From: Sinorhizobium americanum
GTDB lineage: Bacteria; Pseudomonadota; Alphaproteobacteria; Rhizobiales; Rhizobiaceae
DNA length: 64,000 bases
Assembly (NCBI RefSeq): GCF_001651855.1
Contig: NZ_LNQC01000039.1
Coordinates: 53,950-117,949 of the forward strand
Reading direction: 5' to 3'
Shown: positions 1 to 8,347 of the stretch, piece after piece
Layout: the number at the start of each line of letters is the position of its first letter
Numbering within the stretch: the first letter of the stretch is position 1
Notes under the pieces: model-generated
The model's input: the letters and a program-made list of their open reading frames with translations, nothing else
What the model was told of the DNA's origin: nothing
The model's database searches: none
Translations under genes and position numbers: made by a program

Positions 1-842
1 TCGCCCATCAATTCGGAAAATGAGGCGACGATCCGCTCCGCGGCGCGATAATAACCGGCCTCTGCAAGACCCAACACGCTGCCGACCACCAGCGTGCCTG
101 CATAGGAGCGGAAGAACAATACGAGGCGGTTCGCGACGATGTGACGGGAAAACTCGAGGACTTCGAGCGCGAAGTCGCTGCAGAGGCGCAGGGAGGGAAG
201 CCAGCGCACGAGAGCTATCGATGCACCAAGGAAAGTTATCTGCTGTGCCAGCCGACCGGAGATGAGTGCCGCGATTCCGTGGCCGATCCACAGCCCGCCG
301 ACAGCAACGATAAGTCCGACGGCTTCGCCGGCGATGCGGATCAGGGACTGGCCACGCAATTGACCGCGCGAGATGAGGATGCCGTCGTAGACGGTGGAGA
401 GCGACGCCGGCAAGTACCAGGCGCTGAACAGAAGGATCAGGACGGCCGACCACCCGTCTGCGAACCACGAGACCGCCGCCAGCGCTGCCAATAGGCCGAG
501 CAGTGTCGCCATCGCGCCTGACAGGATCGACAAGGTCGCGAGTTGATCGAGATCGACCTTGTCCGCGCCAGCCTTCATGGCAAATTCGCCCCACCCGCCC
601 TCGGCCATGACGAGGACGAAGATGGCAAGGGACGAACTGAACGCGAAGAACCCGAACTCGGCAGCCTCCAGGACGCGTGCGGCGACGATGAAGATCACGA
701 GCTGTACCGCCTGGGAGATGATTTTGGCGGAGAGCGCCATGAAGCCATCCCCGACCAGGGATGGCAGGCTCACCAATCGCCGCGGGGCGGCCGACAGGGT
801 TCTGAGGCGCATGGCAGCGCTGGAAAACCGGTGCAGCATCAT
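1..842 (-). CDS. Polysaccharide flippase (Wzx/ExoT-like), C-terminus outside window
   Basis: The leftward frame is open from an ATG-ATG pair at 842/839 to the window edge, so only about 280 N-terminal residues are present. The translation is a run of hydrophobic segments (for example around residues 25-40, 55-70 and 85-105) separated by short charged loops, as in MATE/Wzx oligosaccharide flippases. Such proteins move undecaprenyl-linked repeat units across the inner membrane. It lies downstream of, and on the same strand as, the ExoY-like and glycosyltransferase genes, which supports a role in the same polymer pathway. An in-frame stop 21-24 bases upstream of the first ATG fixes the start region. 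The family is fairly certain from topology and context; the substrate is unknown. Confidence 0.75.
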   Translation of the reverse strand, partial: MMLHRFSSAAMRLRTLSAAPRRLVSLPSLVGDGFMALSAKIISQAVQLVIFIVAARVLEAAEFGFFAFSSSLAIFVLVMAEGGWGEFAMKAGADKVDLDQLATLSILSGAMATLLGLLAALAAVSWFADGWSAVLILLFSAWYLPASLSTVYDGILISRGQLRGQSLIRIAGEAVGLIVAVGGLWIGHGIAALISGRLAQQITFLGASIALVRWLPSLRLCSDFALEVLEFSRHIVANRLVLFFRSYAGTLVVGSVLGLAEAGYYRAAERIVASFSELMG

Positions 843-1163
843 CGCGCGCCGACCGTCCGGCCGTCAGGCCCGCCGTCTGGCATTGCCAGCTCGAGGTGGT
901 CCGACGCGCGATGCCAGCCACAATGGTCTGGAAAAAGCCACGCTGTTGCCGGAATATCACCACATGACAGGTGTCCTGTGACATAGAGGCAGGAGCCGGT
1001 TTGCCGTCTGGCGCAGTGTGACGGGTAGGGCAACCGGGACTGGCGCCTGTGAATGGACGGGCAGGCGGAGGCAATCGTCACTCCGTGGACATTTGGCCCG
1101 CTGGCAGGAACGGAGGGCTCGCCGCAAATGTCGAGGCAGGTACCATTTGGCGGATTGGACACC
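843..1163. other. Non-coding interval upstream of the flippase gene
   Basis: About 320 bases with no frame that looks coding on either strand. It should contain the promoter of the leftward flippase gene, but I see no strong -35/-10 pair. Confidence 0.4.
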
Positions 1164-1265
1164 ATGACCAGCCGGACTTCGTGGAACGCGCAACTGGTCA
1201 TTCGCTGGCTGGCAATCGCGTTTTGCCTCATCTTTTGGGCTGCGCTCGTCGTCTTCATCTGGTGA
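1164..1265 (+). CDS. Possible 33-residue single-pass membrane peptide
   Basis: The frame from ATG 1164 encodes 33 residues: a short polar N-terminus followed by one hydrophobic helix of about 20 residues running almost to the C-terminus. The same frame is open further upstream and could start at ATG 1053 (70 residues), but that extension looks non-coding. There is no convincing ribosome binding site. The frame stops 7 bases from the end of the convergent ExoY-like gene. Small membrane proteins that dampen priming transferases (ExoX, Psi) are known in rhizobia, so an ExoX-type role is conceivable, but I do not recognise the sequence. Confidence 0.3.
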   Translation: MTSRTSWNAQLVIRWLAIAFCLIFWAALVVFIW

Positions 1266-1272
1266 TCGCCCC

Positions 1273-1950
1273 TTACGCACAGTTCGTTGCGAACAGGACG
1301 ATGCCGACCGTTTTTACGATGATCACCAGGTCGAGATAGGCTGACCGGGACTGGCAATACTTGATGTCGTACTGGACGCGTTCGTCGTAAGTGGTGTCGG
1401 CCCGCCGGTTTACCTGCCACATTCCCGTCATTCCGGGCTTCAAGGACGTGTAATAGAAGAGGTTGCTGCCGTATTTCTCGGTCTCCTCCGGAGGTATTGG
1501 GCGAGGTCCGACGAGGCTCATTTCGCCACGTAGCACGTTGTAGAATTGCGGCAGCTCATCGAGGCAAGTCATTCGAAGAATCTTCCCGAGCCAGTGGACC
1601 CGGGGGTCGCTCCTGAGCTTCCGGTTTTCGGTCCATTCGCGTCGACGCTCGGGATCAGTCGCGAGCAGTTCCGTCAGCCGCTCCGCGGCATCGCGCCGCA
1701 TCGATCGAAACTTGAGGCAGTCGAACAGCCGGCCCTGCGCGCCGACGCGTGCGTGGCGGAAGATCAGCGGACGGCCGTCCACGACGAGCAGCGCGACCGC
1801 GATGACTGCCAGCAGCGGCGCGAAGAAAACAAGCGCGACAGCGGAAACCGTTACGTCGAAAATGCGTTTGCCTCGGTCGCCGCGCGGCGCCGCGACCCTC
1901 GCCGGTACGGAGCGTTCCCGTCTTGCCAGGCCATCAGAAACAGACAGCAT
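1273..1950 (-). CDS. ExoY-like undecaprenyl-phosphate sugar-1-phosphate transferase
   Basis: A 225-residue bacterial sugar transferase, close to the 226 residues of S. meliloti ExoY. It would put the first sugar phosphate of a repeat unit onto undecaprenyl phosphate at the inner membrane. One N-terminal membrane segment (about residues 30-52) precedes the catalytic domain. Family signatures are visible: KRIFDV before the helix, KFRSMR, and further on LDELPQFYNVLRGEMSLVGP followed by RP. The start at 1950 is chosen because GAGGAG lies 8 bases upstream; the frame stays open to 2118, but that extension is arginine/serine-rich and unlike the family. It is in the same orientation as the downstream flippase and the upstream glycosyltransferases. 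The exact sugar cannot be read from sequence. Confidence 0.88.
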   Translation of the reverse strand: MLSVSDGLARRERSVPARVAAPRGDRGKRIFDVTVSAVALVFFAPLLAVIAVALLVVDGRPLIFRHARVGAQGRLFDCLKFRSMRRDAAERLTELLATDPERRREWTENRKLRSDPRVHWLGKILRMTCLDELPQFYNVLRGEMSLVGPRPIPPEETEKYGSNLFYYTSLKPGMTGMWQVNRRADTTYDERVQYDIKYCQSRSAYLDLVIIVKTVGIVLFATNCA

Positions 1951-2130
1951 ATCTCTCGCTCCTCGAAGTCGTACGATGTCTTTCAGGCTGCCAGCGGCCA
2001 CCCTGATTGACAATCGACTCTGATGGCCAAAGCCTCGTCCAATGGACGTACACGGCAGGAAAAATCCGGATGACGCGCGGCCGGACGAGGGAGGACGTGC
2101 TGGCCGTGAGGATGTCAAGGATCGCGCGCA

Positions 2131-3435
2131 TTAGCGCACCTGCTCGTGCACGGACCGCGAGCCTGTCGCACGGGGGCCCGGCAGTGGGGCCGGTGCCCCA
2201 GAATCCGATCGGCCGCGCGGTAACATGCGGCCGTAGAGATCGATCAGCGCGTCGGCCCAACTTTCCGGCGTGTGTGACAATTGCGGGGCCGCAGCCACGC
2301 CAGCCGCGCTCATCCGGTGAACGAGAGCGTCGTCGGATGCGATACGGCGCATGGCCGCGGCAAGGTCGTCCACATTCGCCGGGGTGAAGGACAAGCCACA
2401 TCCGGACGCCGCGATTTCCTGCGAAAGCAGGGCCGCGTTGGTGATGATGACAGGCAGGCCACTGCCGGCGGCCTCGAGCGCAGCCAAGCCAAAGGGTTCG
2501 GGCACACGCGAGGGGACGACGACGGCCCGCGCCGCGCTCACGATATCATGCATCGCCTCCTTGGATTTCCAGCCGTGAACCGTTGCGCCCGGAAATTCCC
2601 GATCTAGGAAGGCGCGGCCTGCGCCGTCGCCGATGAAATGCAGCGGCACACCGGCGAGGTCCGCCGCGCGCGCCGCGTCCTTGTACCCCTTCTCTTCCTC
2701 GAGCCGTCCGATGAAGACAAAATTCTCGCGCGTCCAGGGCGCCAGTCCCGGGCCGGCGAGCGGAGAAACGGGGTTGCGGATTGTCTCGAGGCGCTCGTCG
2801 CCGATTCCGGCGCGAAGCATATAGTCGCGCATTTTCTCATGCACGATGACAATCTGCGCCGGCGTGCTGCGAATGGGAAAGAGATGTTCGCGCAAGAGGT
2901 GGCGCGCCGTCCGCCACAGCTTCTCATTCAGGCCGCGCTTGTCACACTGCGTCGTCAGGCATCGGCGTGACATCGGTTCAAGGTCGCAGACCCGTTGCGT
3001 CCGGTAATTCACGAAGCCGCCGTTGGGGCAGGCGAGGAAGTAGTCGTGGGCATGGAGGACGACCCGCTCGCGCACCTTGGCGAGTGCGCGGAAAATGGCC
3101 GGCGACAGGATCTTCGACCAGCCGTGCACGTGATAGATCGTCGTCGGAGTATCGCGGGTCGAGATCAGTCGGCTCAGGGCCCCGTAGGCCTTTGGATTGT
3201 AGAGACCCAGGCGCAGAGCGTCGCTTCGTCGCCGGTCGAGCAACGGAGCCTCTCCCAGGTTGATCATGTCCTCCGCGGGCCGGTCCCCCGGCTCATCGTC
3301 GCCGGCAAAGAACGTGACCAACAGTCCGCGCCGCCGCAGCAATTCGGCCGAAAGGATCGCGAGATTGGTCGCTCCGCCCATCCTGGTGGAGCGGTCATTG
3401 ATGATGACGATGCGTGCGGGTGCGATGCCGCCCAT
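2131..3435 (-). CDS. Glycosyltransferase family 4 (GT-B fold)
   Basis: A 434-residue GT-B glycosyltransferase. The N-terminal acceptor domain has a glycine-rich loop (RMGGATNLA, residues about 18-26). The C-terminal donor domain has FIGRLEEEKG near residue 240 and the EPFGLAALEA motif typical of family 4 retaining enzymes that use nucleotide sugars. The start at 3435 has GGAG 8 bases upstream, and the preceding gene ends 5 bases before it, so the two are probably cotranslated. A cluster of cysteines (about residues 136-164) is unusual for the family and might be structural. It should add one sugar to the lipid-linked repeat unit on the cytoplasmic face; donor and linkage are unknown. Confidence 0.87.
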   Translation of the reverse strand: MGGIAPARIVIINDRSTRMGGATNLAILSAELLRRRGLLVTFFAGDDEPGDRPAEDMINLGEAPLLDRRRSDALRLGLYNPKAYGALSRLISTRDTPTTIYHVHGWSKILSPAIFRALAKVRERVVLHAHDYFLACPNGGFVNYRTQRVCDLEPMSRRCLTTQCDKRGLNEKLWRTARHLLREHLFPIRSTPAQIVIVHEKMRDYMLRAGIGDERLETIRNPVSPLAGPGLAPWTRENFVFIGRLEEEKGYKDAARAADLAGVPLHFIGDGAGRAFLDREFPGATVHGWKSKEAMHDIVSAARAVVVPSRVPEPFGLAALEAAGSGLPVIITNAALLSQEIAASGCGLSFTPANVDDLAAAMRRIASDDALVHRMSAAGVAAAPQLSHTPESWADALIDLYGRMLPRGRSDSGAPAPLPGPRATGSRSVHEQVR

Positions 3436-3440
3436 GGATC

Positions 3441-4403
3441 TTACTCCAGTCTTTCGACATTCTGCGGCGCGAGGCGACCCGCGAAGAGGTCGAGACAGGC
3501 GCGCGCATTGCCCCGCAGCCGGCCCTTGCGATCGATCCAGGGCTCCGGCTTCAAGACCTTGACGATATTGGCGATCAGGTTGCGCGCCATCTGGATCGCC
3601 GCGGCAGGCAAGCTCATCGTCTTCTTGCGCACTAGGTAAATGGGGTTGGCGATTTGCGAATAGCCGAATTTGACGCCCGGCGTTCGCGAAACCTTGGTGC
3701 CGAGATGGACCCCGAGCAGGCGGTTGGAGCGCACGATGCGGCCGTGCGCTGCAACCAGCCGACTGAAGTCGACGTCTTCAAGCCAACCGTAGAGCGGCAG
3801 GTTCTCGTCAAATCGCAACTGCCCGCTCCTGACGCCGGCCATTCGGATGGCCATGTTGCAGCCATAGGCATTGTAGACCGGCTCCAGCGTTTCCGCGGGG
3901 CGCGGCTTGCCTTTGATCGCGTCGATCGTCTCAAGCCCTCCCTCGATCGAAATACCTGGTCCGATGATGCCGTCGGCGACCACGGTTCCTGTGCACATCG
4001 CAATGCCGGGGTTTTCCTCGAACAGGCGTTCAAGCTCCCCGAGATAGTCCGGCGCCATCAGGAAATCGTCGTCGAGGAAGAGTACGACGTCCGCTGTCAC
4101 GGCAGCCAGGATCGCGTTACGCTGGCGGCAGAGACCGCGCTGCGACAAAACGATCTTGCCGGGACAGTCGAGCATGTCGATGCTGTGCTGGTCGATGTCG
4201 GTCGCCGAGCAAAGGCAGACGATCACGTCATCCGGCCTGCGCGTCTGTCGGGCGATGAGGGGCAGAACCGTCGAAAGAACCTCCCGTCGCCCGGCGCTGG
4301 CGATGCCGATCGCGATCGTCATCGTCGAGGCACCTGTCGAAGGCGACGCCCGGGTGCATCCGGGCCGGACGACGGACGGAATCACGTGCTGCTCGGGCGC
4401 CAT
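3441..4403 (-). CDS. Glycosyltransferase family 2 (GT-A fold)
   Basis: A 320-residue inverting glycosyltransferase. The GT-A fold begins at TIAIGIASAGRR and carries FLDDDF, the DxD-type metal and nucleotide-sugar binding motif, followed by an acceptor half with GWLEDVDFS resembling the catalytic-base region of family 2. The ATG at 4403 has AAGG 10 bases upstream and overlaps the end of the ExoP-like gene by 22 bases, which suggests translational coupling. The ATG at 4322 would place the Rossmann fold directly at the N-terminus and is a real alternative; the intervening 27 residues are low complexity. It belongs to the leftward polysaccharide block. Confidence 0.85.
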   Translation of the reverse strand: MAPEQHVIPSVVRPGCTRASPSTGASTMTIAIGIASAGRREVLSTVLPLIARQTRRPDDVIVCLCSATDIDQHSIDMLDCPGKIVLSQRGLCRQRNAILAAVTADVVLFLDDDFLMAPDYLGELERLFEENPGIAMCTGTVVADGIIGPGISIEGGLETIDAIKGKPRPAETLEPVYNAYGCNMAIRMAGVRSGQLRFDENLPLYGWLEDVDFSRLVAAHGRIVRSNRLLGVHLGTKVSRTPGVKFGYSQIANPIYLVRKKTMSLPAAAIQMARNLIANIVKVLKPEPWIDRKGRLRGNARACLDLFAGRLAPQNVERLE

Positions 4404-6661
4404 GGCTTTCGACCTTTCATTTTGGCACGACGCGGACCTTCACTGCGGTTCGAGATGACGCCGAGCAGCGCCACGCGCGACTTGCCAAAGGTCGAAAGTG
4501 CCTCGGCAAGTCGCTCGACTGTCATCTTGTCGGACTGCCCGAGCACGACGACGATGCCGTCGAGATAGGTGCAGATCACCCGGGTATCGGCGGAATCCTC
4601 GAAGCCGGACATGTCGACGATGATCACCTTGTAGCGCTGCCGCAAAAGTTCGAGTTCAGCCTTCAGTGCCGGCAGGTGGCCGTAGCGCTGATGCGCAACC
4701 GCCGCCTTGCGGGTCTGGTCGACCGTCAGCACCGGCACGCAGCACACCGCCTTGCCGTCGAAGTCCTCGGGGTTCGGTGTCTCGCCGCTCGATCTCCGTC
4801 TCGAATATTGTCCCGATATGCCGATGAGCCTTAGGCTCTCCATGCCGAAGCTGGCACCGTCCTCGCTGGTGACGCGGCTGAGACGGGAGCCGATGAAATC
4901 CGCGTCGACCAGGAGAACGGAGGTGCCTTCGTTCATGTAAAGCTGCGCGAGATTGGAAGCGATGGTCGTCTTGCCTTCCCCGGGACCGACAGATGTGACG
5001 CCCACCACGGCTGTGGAATTGGCCGGAAAGGCGGAATCGATGGAATTCTTGACACCGCGCAATGCCTCCGAGAAGCGCGAATAAGGCATGTCGAGTACCG
5101 AGCGCAGCGGCAGCATCGTGGAGGCAATGGCGGGTTGCTGCGGCCGCGGTCCGCTTCGATAGACCGGAACGTGCCCGAGCGATGCGATGCCGAGTTCGGC
5201 CCGGAGGCGCTCGCTCGAACTGACGCGGCGGTCGAGACCATCGCGCATCACGGCCATCACCAGTCCCGCTCCTAACCCGAGGGTCAGCGAAAGCGGCAGG
5301 ACGGTCGAGGGTTTCGGCCAGGTTTTGCCGAGCGGCGCCGTCGCCGCCGTCACGATGCGGGCCTTGCCAAGCGGGAAGGATTGCGTCTGCAATGCACCGA
5401 TGAGTTGTTGCAGGACACCCTCGTACATGTTGCGGTACGTCGTGGCGCGGCTTTCCATTTCGGAGAGTTCCACACGGGCAACGTTCTTGCCCGCGCCGGC
5501 CGCCGTCAGGTTGGCAAGCTCCGTCTCCAGCAGCTTTTCGCGGGTCTGGGCGATGTCGACATGCGACTGCAAGAGCCGCTCGATCCGCTGGAACTCGGCG
5601 CGCATGGCCGCTTCGAGCCGTTCGATCTCGGCCCGGGCGGCCACGATGGCCGGATTGCCGTCGTGGTAGCGGGCCTTGAGGTTCTCGAGCTTGCTGGTTG
5701 CGGCGCGCATCTCGTCGCGCAGCTTCTGGAGTTGCGGGTTGTCGGCGCCTTCATCGACATCCGCCATTATCGAGCCGCTCGCGATCAACTCCTGGAAGGA
5801 CATCAGCTTGGCGGTTTCGGCCGCGGTCGCTGCCCGCGCCGCCAGCATCTGGCTGCTGAGTTCGGAGAGTTGCTGCTGCTCGAGCGTCGAAGTCGTGCCG
5901 ATCGTCGTGATGTCGTTCATGGCACGAAAATCCTCGACGCTCATGGCCGCGGCACGCGCCTGTTCGCCGATTTCCATCAACCGGCTTTCCAGCCAGCGGG
6001 CGCCGCTGCGGGCCGCTTCCGCCCGCTCGTTCAAGCCTGTTTTGATATAGGCCGTGGCGATGGCGTTGGTGGTTTTTGCCGCCTTCTCAGGATCAAGCGA
6101 GGTGTACCCTATCTCGAGCACGTAGGACTGGCCGACCCGGCGCACCGTCATGCGCGACAGAAACGTCGCCATGGTGCGTCGCATGAGATACTCCTCGTCC
6201 GGCACGTTCGCGGTGTCGTCTGCAGCGCGGAGCGTGAAGAGGGATTTCACCGTTTCCTTGATGGAGGAGACCCAGGACGAGGTGCTGACGATTTCTGGAT
6301 CTTTCGTGAGGTCCAGTCGCTCGATAACGGCGCGCGCGATCGCCTCGGACTTGACAATCTCCACCTGACTGGCGATTTCGGCCGCCTCGATGATGATCGT
6401 GCCGGTCGATGCGTCCTGTGAGGCAATGCGCCCCTGTTCCGGATCGATGACAAGCCGTGCCGTGGCGGTGTACGAGGGGGGGGTGTTTAGGATGTAGAAA
6501 AAGCCGAGCGCAAGCCCGACCGCCCCGAATACACCGATGAGGACCGTGTGCCGGCGCAGGAAATCGGTCACGTCACGAAAGGATATGTTCTCCTGTCGAT
6601 CGGCGCGGCGCGCCTCGAAGTTCTCGTCTAGTACGATTTTCGAGATGTCATGCACGACCAT
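4382..6661 (-). CDS. ExoP/Wzc-like polysaccharide co-polymerase with P-loop kinase domain
   Basis: 759 residues. A Wzz-type chain-length domain lies between two membrane helices (about residues 37-57 and 445-465), with a long coiled-coil-rich periplasmic part. The cytoplasmic ATPase domain shows Walker A (GPGEGKTTIASNL), Walker A' (LLVDADF) and a Walker B-like IIVDMSG. Family members control polymer length and export and work with an outer-membrane Wza/ExoF partner, encoded next upstream. A ribosome site (AGAGGAAAG) precedes ATG 6661. Unlike classical BY-kinases, the C-terminal tail has no tyrosine cluster: the last tyrosine is about 60 residues from the end. Kinase autophosphorylation in the usual form is therefore doubtful. 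Confidence 0.9.
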   Translation of the reverse strand: MVVHDISKIVLDENFEARRADRQENISFRDVTDFLRRHTVLIGVFGAVGLALGFFYILNTPPSYTATARLVIDPEQGRIASQDASTGTIIIEAAEIASQVEIVKSEAIARAVIERLDLTKDPEIVSTSSWVSSIKETVKSLFTLRAADDTANVPDEEYLMRRTMATFLSRMTVRRVGQSYVLEIGYTSLDPEKAAKTTNAIATAYIKTGLNERAEAARSGARWLESRLMEIGEQARAAAMSVEDFRAMNDITTIGTTSTLEQQQLSELSSQMLAARAATAAETAKLMSFQELIASGSIMADVDEGADNPQLQKLRDEMRAATSKLENLKARYHDGNPAIVAARAEIERLEAAMRAEFQRIERLLQSHVDIAQTREKLLETELANLTAAGAGKNVARVELSEMESRATTYRNMYEGVLQQLIGALQTQSFPLGKARIVTAATAPLGKTWPKPSTVLPLSLTLGLGAGLVMAVMRDGLDRRVSSSERLRAELGIASLGHVPVYRSGPRPQQPAIASTMLPLRSVLDMPYSRFSEALRGVKNSIDSAFPANSTAVVGVTSVGPGEGKTTIASNLAQLYMNEGTSVLLVDADFIGSRLSRVTSEDGASFGMESLRLIGISGQYSRRRSSGETPNPEDFDGKAVCCVPVLTVDQTRKAAVAHQRYGHLPALKAELELLRQRYKVIIVDMSGFEDSADTRVICTYLDGIVVVLGQSDKMTVERLAEALSTFGKSRVALLGVISNRSEGPRRAKMKGRKPWRPSST

Positions 6662-6693
6662 TGACTTTCCTCTCGAAGGTGCGCGCCAGTGCG

Positions 6694-8019
6694 TTATTGT
6701 GATTGCTCGATTCCAACGGATGACAGCAGTTGCGTGTCGACCGCGTCCGGTATCGGCGAACGCACGTCGAGTACGTCGCCGGGCACGAGCAGCGTCGTGT
6801 CCGTGACCCTGAATGGTGCGTCCGCGCCGCCGGCGCGGGTGACCCAGTATTCCAAGGGCTGCTGATCAAATGACTTGAGGCTGGCGATGCGCGAGAGCGA
6901 GGCGCCGTTCACCTGAAGAAGCTGCAGATAGGTATTGCGTTTGACCTTCAGATCCTCGATCGAAGCTTCCGTCGTCTGCAGGTCGCGCCCGGCCTCGGTG
7001 CGGCGCTGTCCCTGCAGCGTGACCACGTCACGTTCGGTTTCGCTGAGCTTCTGCCTGGCGCGCATGGCGGCGATCTGGAGGTCGAGCTTGTCGCTCTGGA
7101 GGTCCGCCAGGATCCGTTCGAGTGAGGTCTGCCTCGACTTCGTCACCGTCTGGTCATTGAGCAGCTTCGACACGCCCTTGAGTTCGTCCTCGGCGATCAC
7201 GACCTGCCGTTCCTTGAAAACCCTCTTTTCCTCAAGGACATCGATCTCGTTCTTCAGCAGCGTGGCGAGTTCGTTGAGGGACTCGACCTGTCGACGCAGC
7301 GCCTCGCGCCGCGCGTCGAAGAGCGTGTTTTCGTCCCGGATCATCTGTTGGATTGCGGCGCCCTTGGCACCTGTCAGCACCTGGGGGAACTCCACCTTGG
7401 CGCTCTCGGCGAATTCGGCCCTCAGCCGCGCGCGGCGTGCCGCCAGTTGAAGCAACTCCAGTTCCACACGATTGAGCTCGCCCGTGTAGCGGATCTGCTC
7501 CATGTCGGAGTACCCACCGGCCGGGTTTGTCCGCCGCTCTCTCCCGCCTGCCATGGTCACGGCCTGCATGACCGTCATGCCCGGCCTGTATTCGAGTTCG
7601 CTTGGGCGATCCACCAGGCCGGTAACGTAGATCATCGGATATCGGATGACCTCCACAGTTGTCTGCGGTGCGGTCATCAGTCCGGTACGCTGCTTCAGCA
7701 GATCGCCGATTGCTGAAGAGAGTTCTGCCGGTGTTCGGTCCTTGGCGGTGATCTCCCCGACCATGGGCACGGAGATCGTGCCGGACGGCGACACGATGTA
7801 TTCGCCGTTGAGCGCAGTCCATTCCTTGTATTCACCGGTAGACGCCATCCACTCGACGATCGCCACCTTCACCCGCGTTTGTGGCTGCAGGCGGAATGCT
7901 GGATCGGCATGGGCCGACGCAAGGGCGCCGAAGGTCGCCAGACCGATTGCGGTGCAAAATGTTGAAGTGCGTCCGAGGGTACGCATCAGCTTCGGCAGGC
8001 TCTGACCGGCAGTTGGCAT
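6694..8019 (-). CDS. ExoF/Wza-like periplasmic polysaccharide export protein
   Basis: 441 residues with a Sec signal peptide (basic MRTLGR, hydrophobic core, cleavage likely after AHA near residue 38). A polysaccharide-export (Poly_export) domain and an SLBB-type beta-grasp segment (VTGLVDRPSEL) follow, then long helical coiled coils (about residues 185-350). This is the architecture of ExoF of rhizobia rather than the short lipoprotein Wza. ATG 8019 is preferred over an in-frame TTG at 8040 because GAGAGG sits 4 bases before it. It is the first gene of the leftward block and lies 32 bases before the ExoP-like gene. It probably forms the periplasmic/outer-membrane conduit for the polymer. Confidence 0.88.
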   Translation of the reverse strand: MPTAGQSLPKLMRTLGRTSTFCTAIGLATFGALASAHADPAFRLQPQTRVKVAIVEWMASTGEYKEWTALNGEYIVSPSGTISVPMVGEITAKDRTPAELSSAIGDLLKQRTGLMTAPQTTVEVIRYPMIYVTGLVDRPSELEYRPGMTVMQAVTMAGGRERRTNPAGGYSDMEQIRYTGELNRVELELLQLAARRARLRAEFAESAKVEFPQVLTGAKGAAIQQMIRDENTLFDARREALRRQVESLNELATLLKNEIDVLEEKRVFKERQVVIAEDELKGVSKLLNDQTVTKSRQTSLERILADLQSDKLDLQIAAMRARQKLSETERDVVTLQGQRRTEAGRDLQTTEASIEDLKVKRNTYLQLLQVNGASLSRIASLKSFDQQPLEYWVTRAGGADAPFRVTDTTLLVPGDVLDVRSPIPDAVDTQLLSSVGIEQSQ

Positions 8020-8347
8020 GGGACCTCTCAAATTTCTCAAGATGTCGCGATCCGCCGAGCGGCCGAACGCAAAACCCGGCCCGATTGTCGGCTCAAAACG
8101 TTCCAGATAAAATTGACTGCGGCCTAAACGCGGCTAATCCCTTTTGGGGAAGCCGCCTAAACCAGGGAAACCATCGGATAGGCTACACCTGCCCAATACC
8201 CTAGCGCGGCGCCCGGTCCTAGCCGGACCTAACCCTTTCGATCAGGGACATCGTTCGCTCGGATGCACGCACAGACCGATCTTGGCGCTATCAACGAAGT
8301 GCCCGTCTGACGCATGCTGCGCTGGGTATTGAAAGCGAGGGACCGCT
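8020..8347. promoter_or_regulatory. Divergent promoter region of the two polysaccharide operons
   Basis: A 328-base interval between the leftward ExoF-like gene and the rightward glycosyltransferase gene, with no coding frame. It must hold both promoters. A short inverted repeat (GGTCC-N5-GGACC, around 8215-8230) and several CCTAA-type repeats are visible, but I cannot assign -35/-10 boxes with confidence. Confidence 0.5.
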
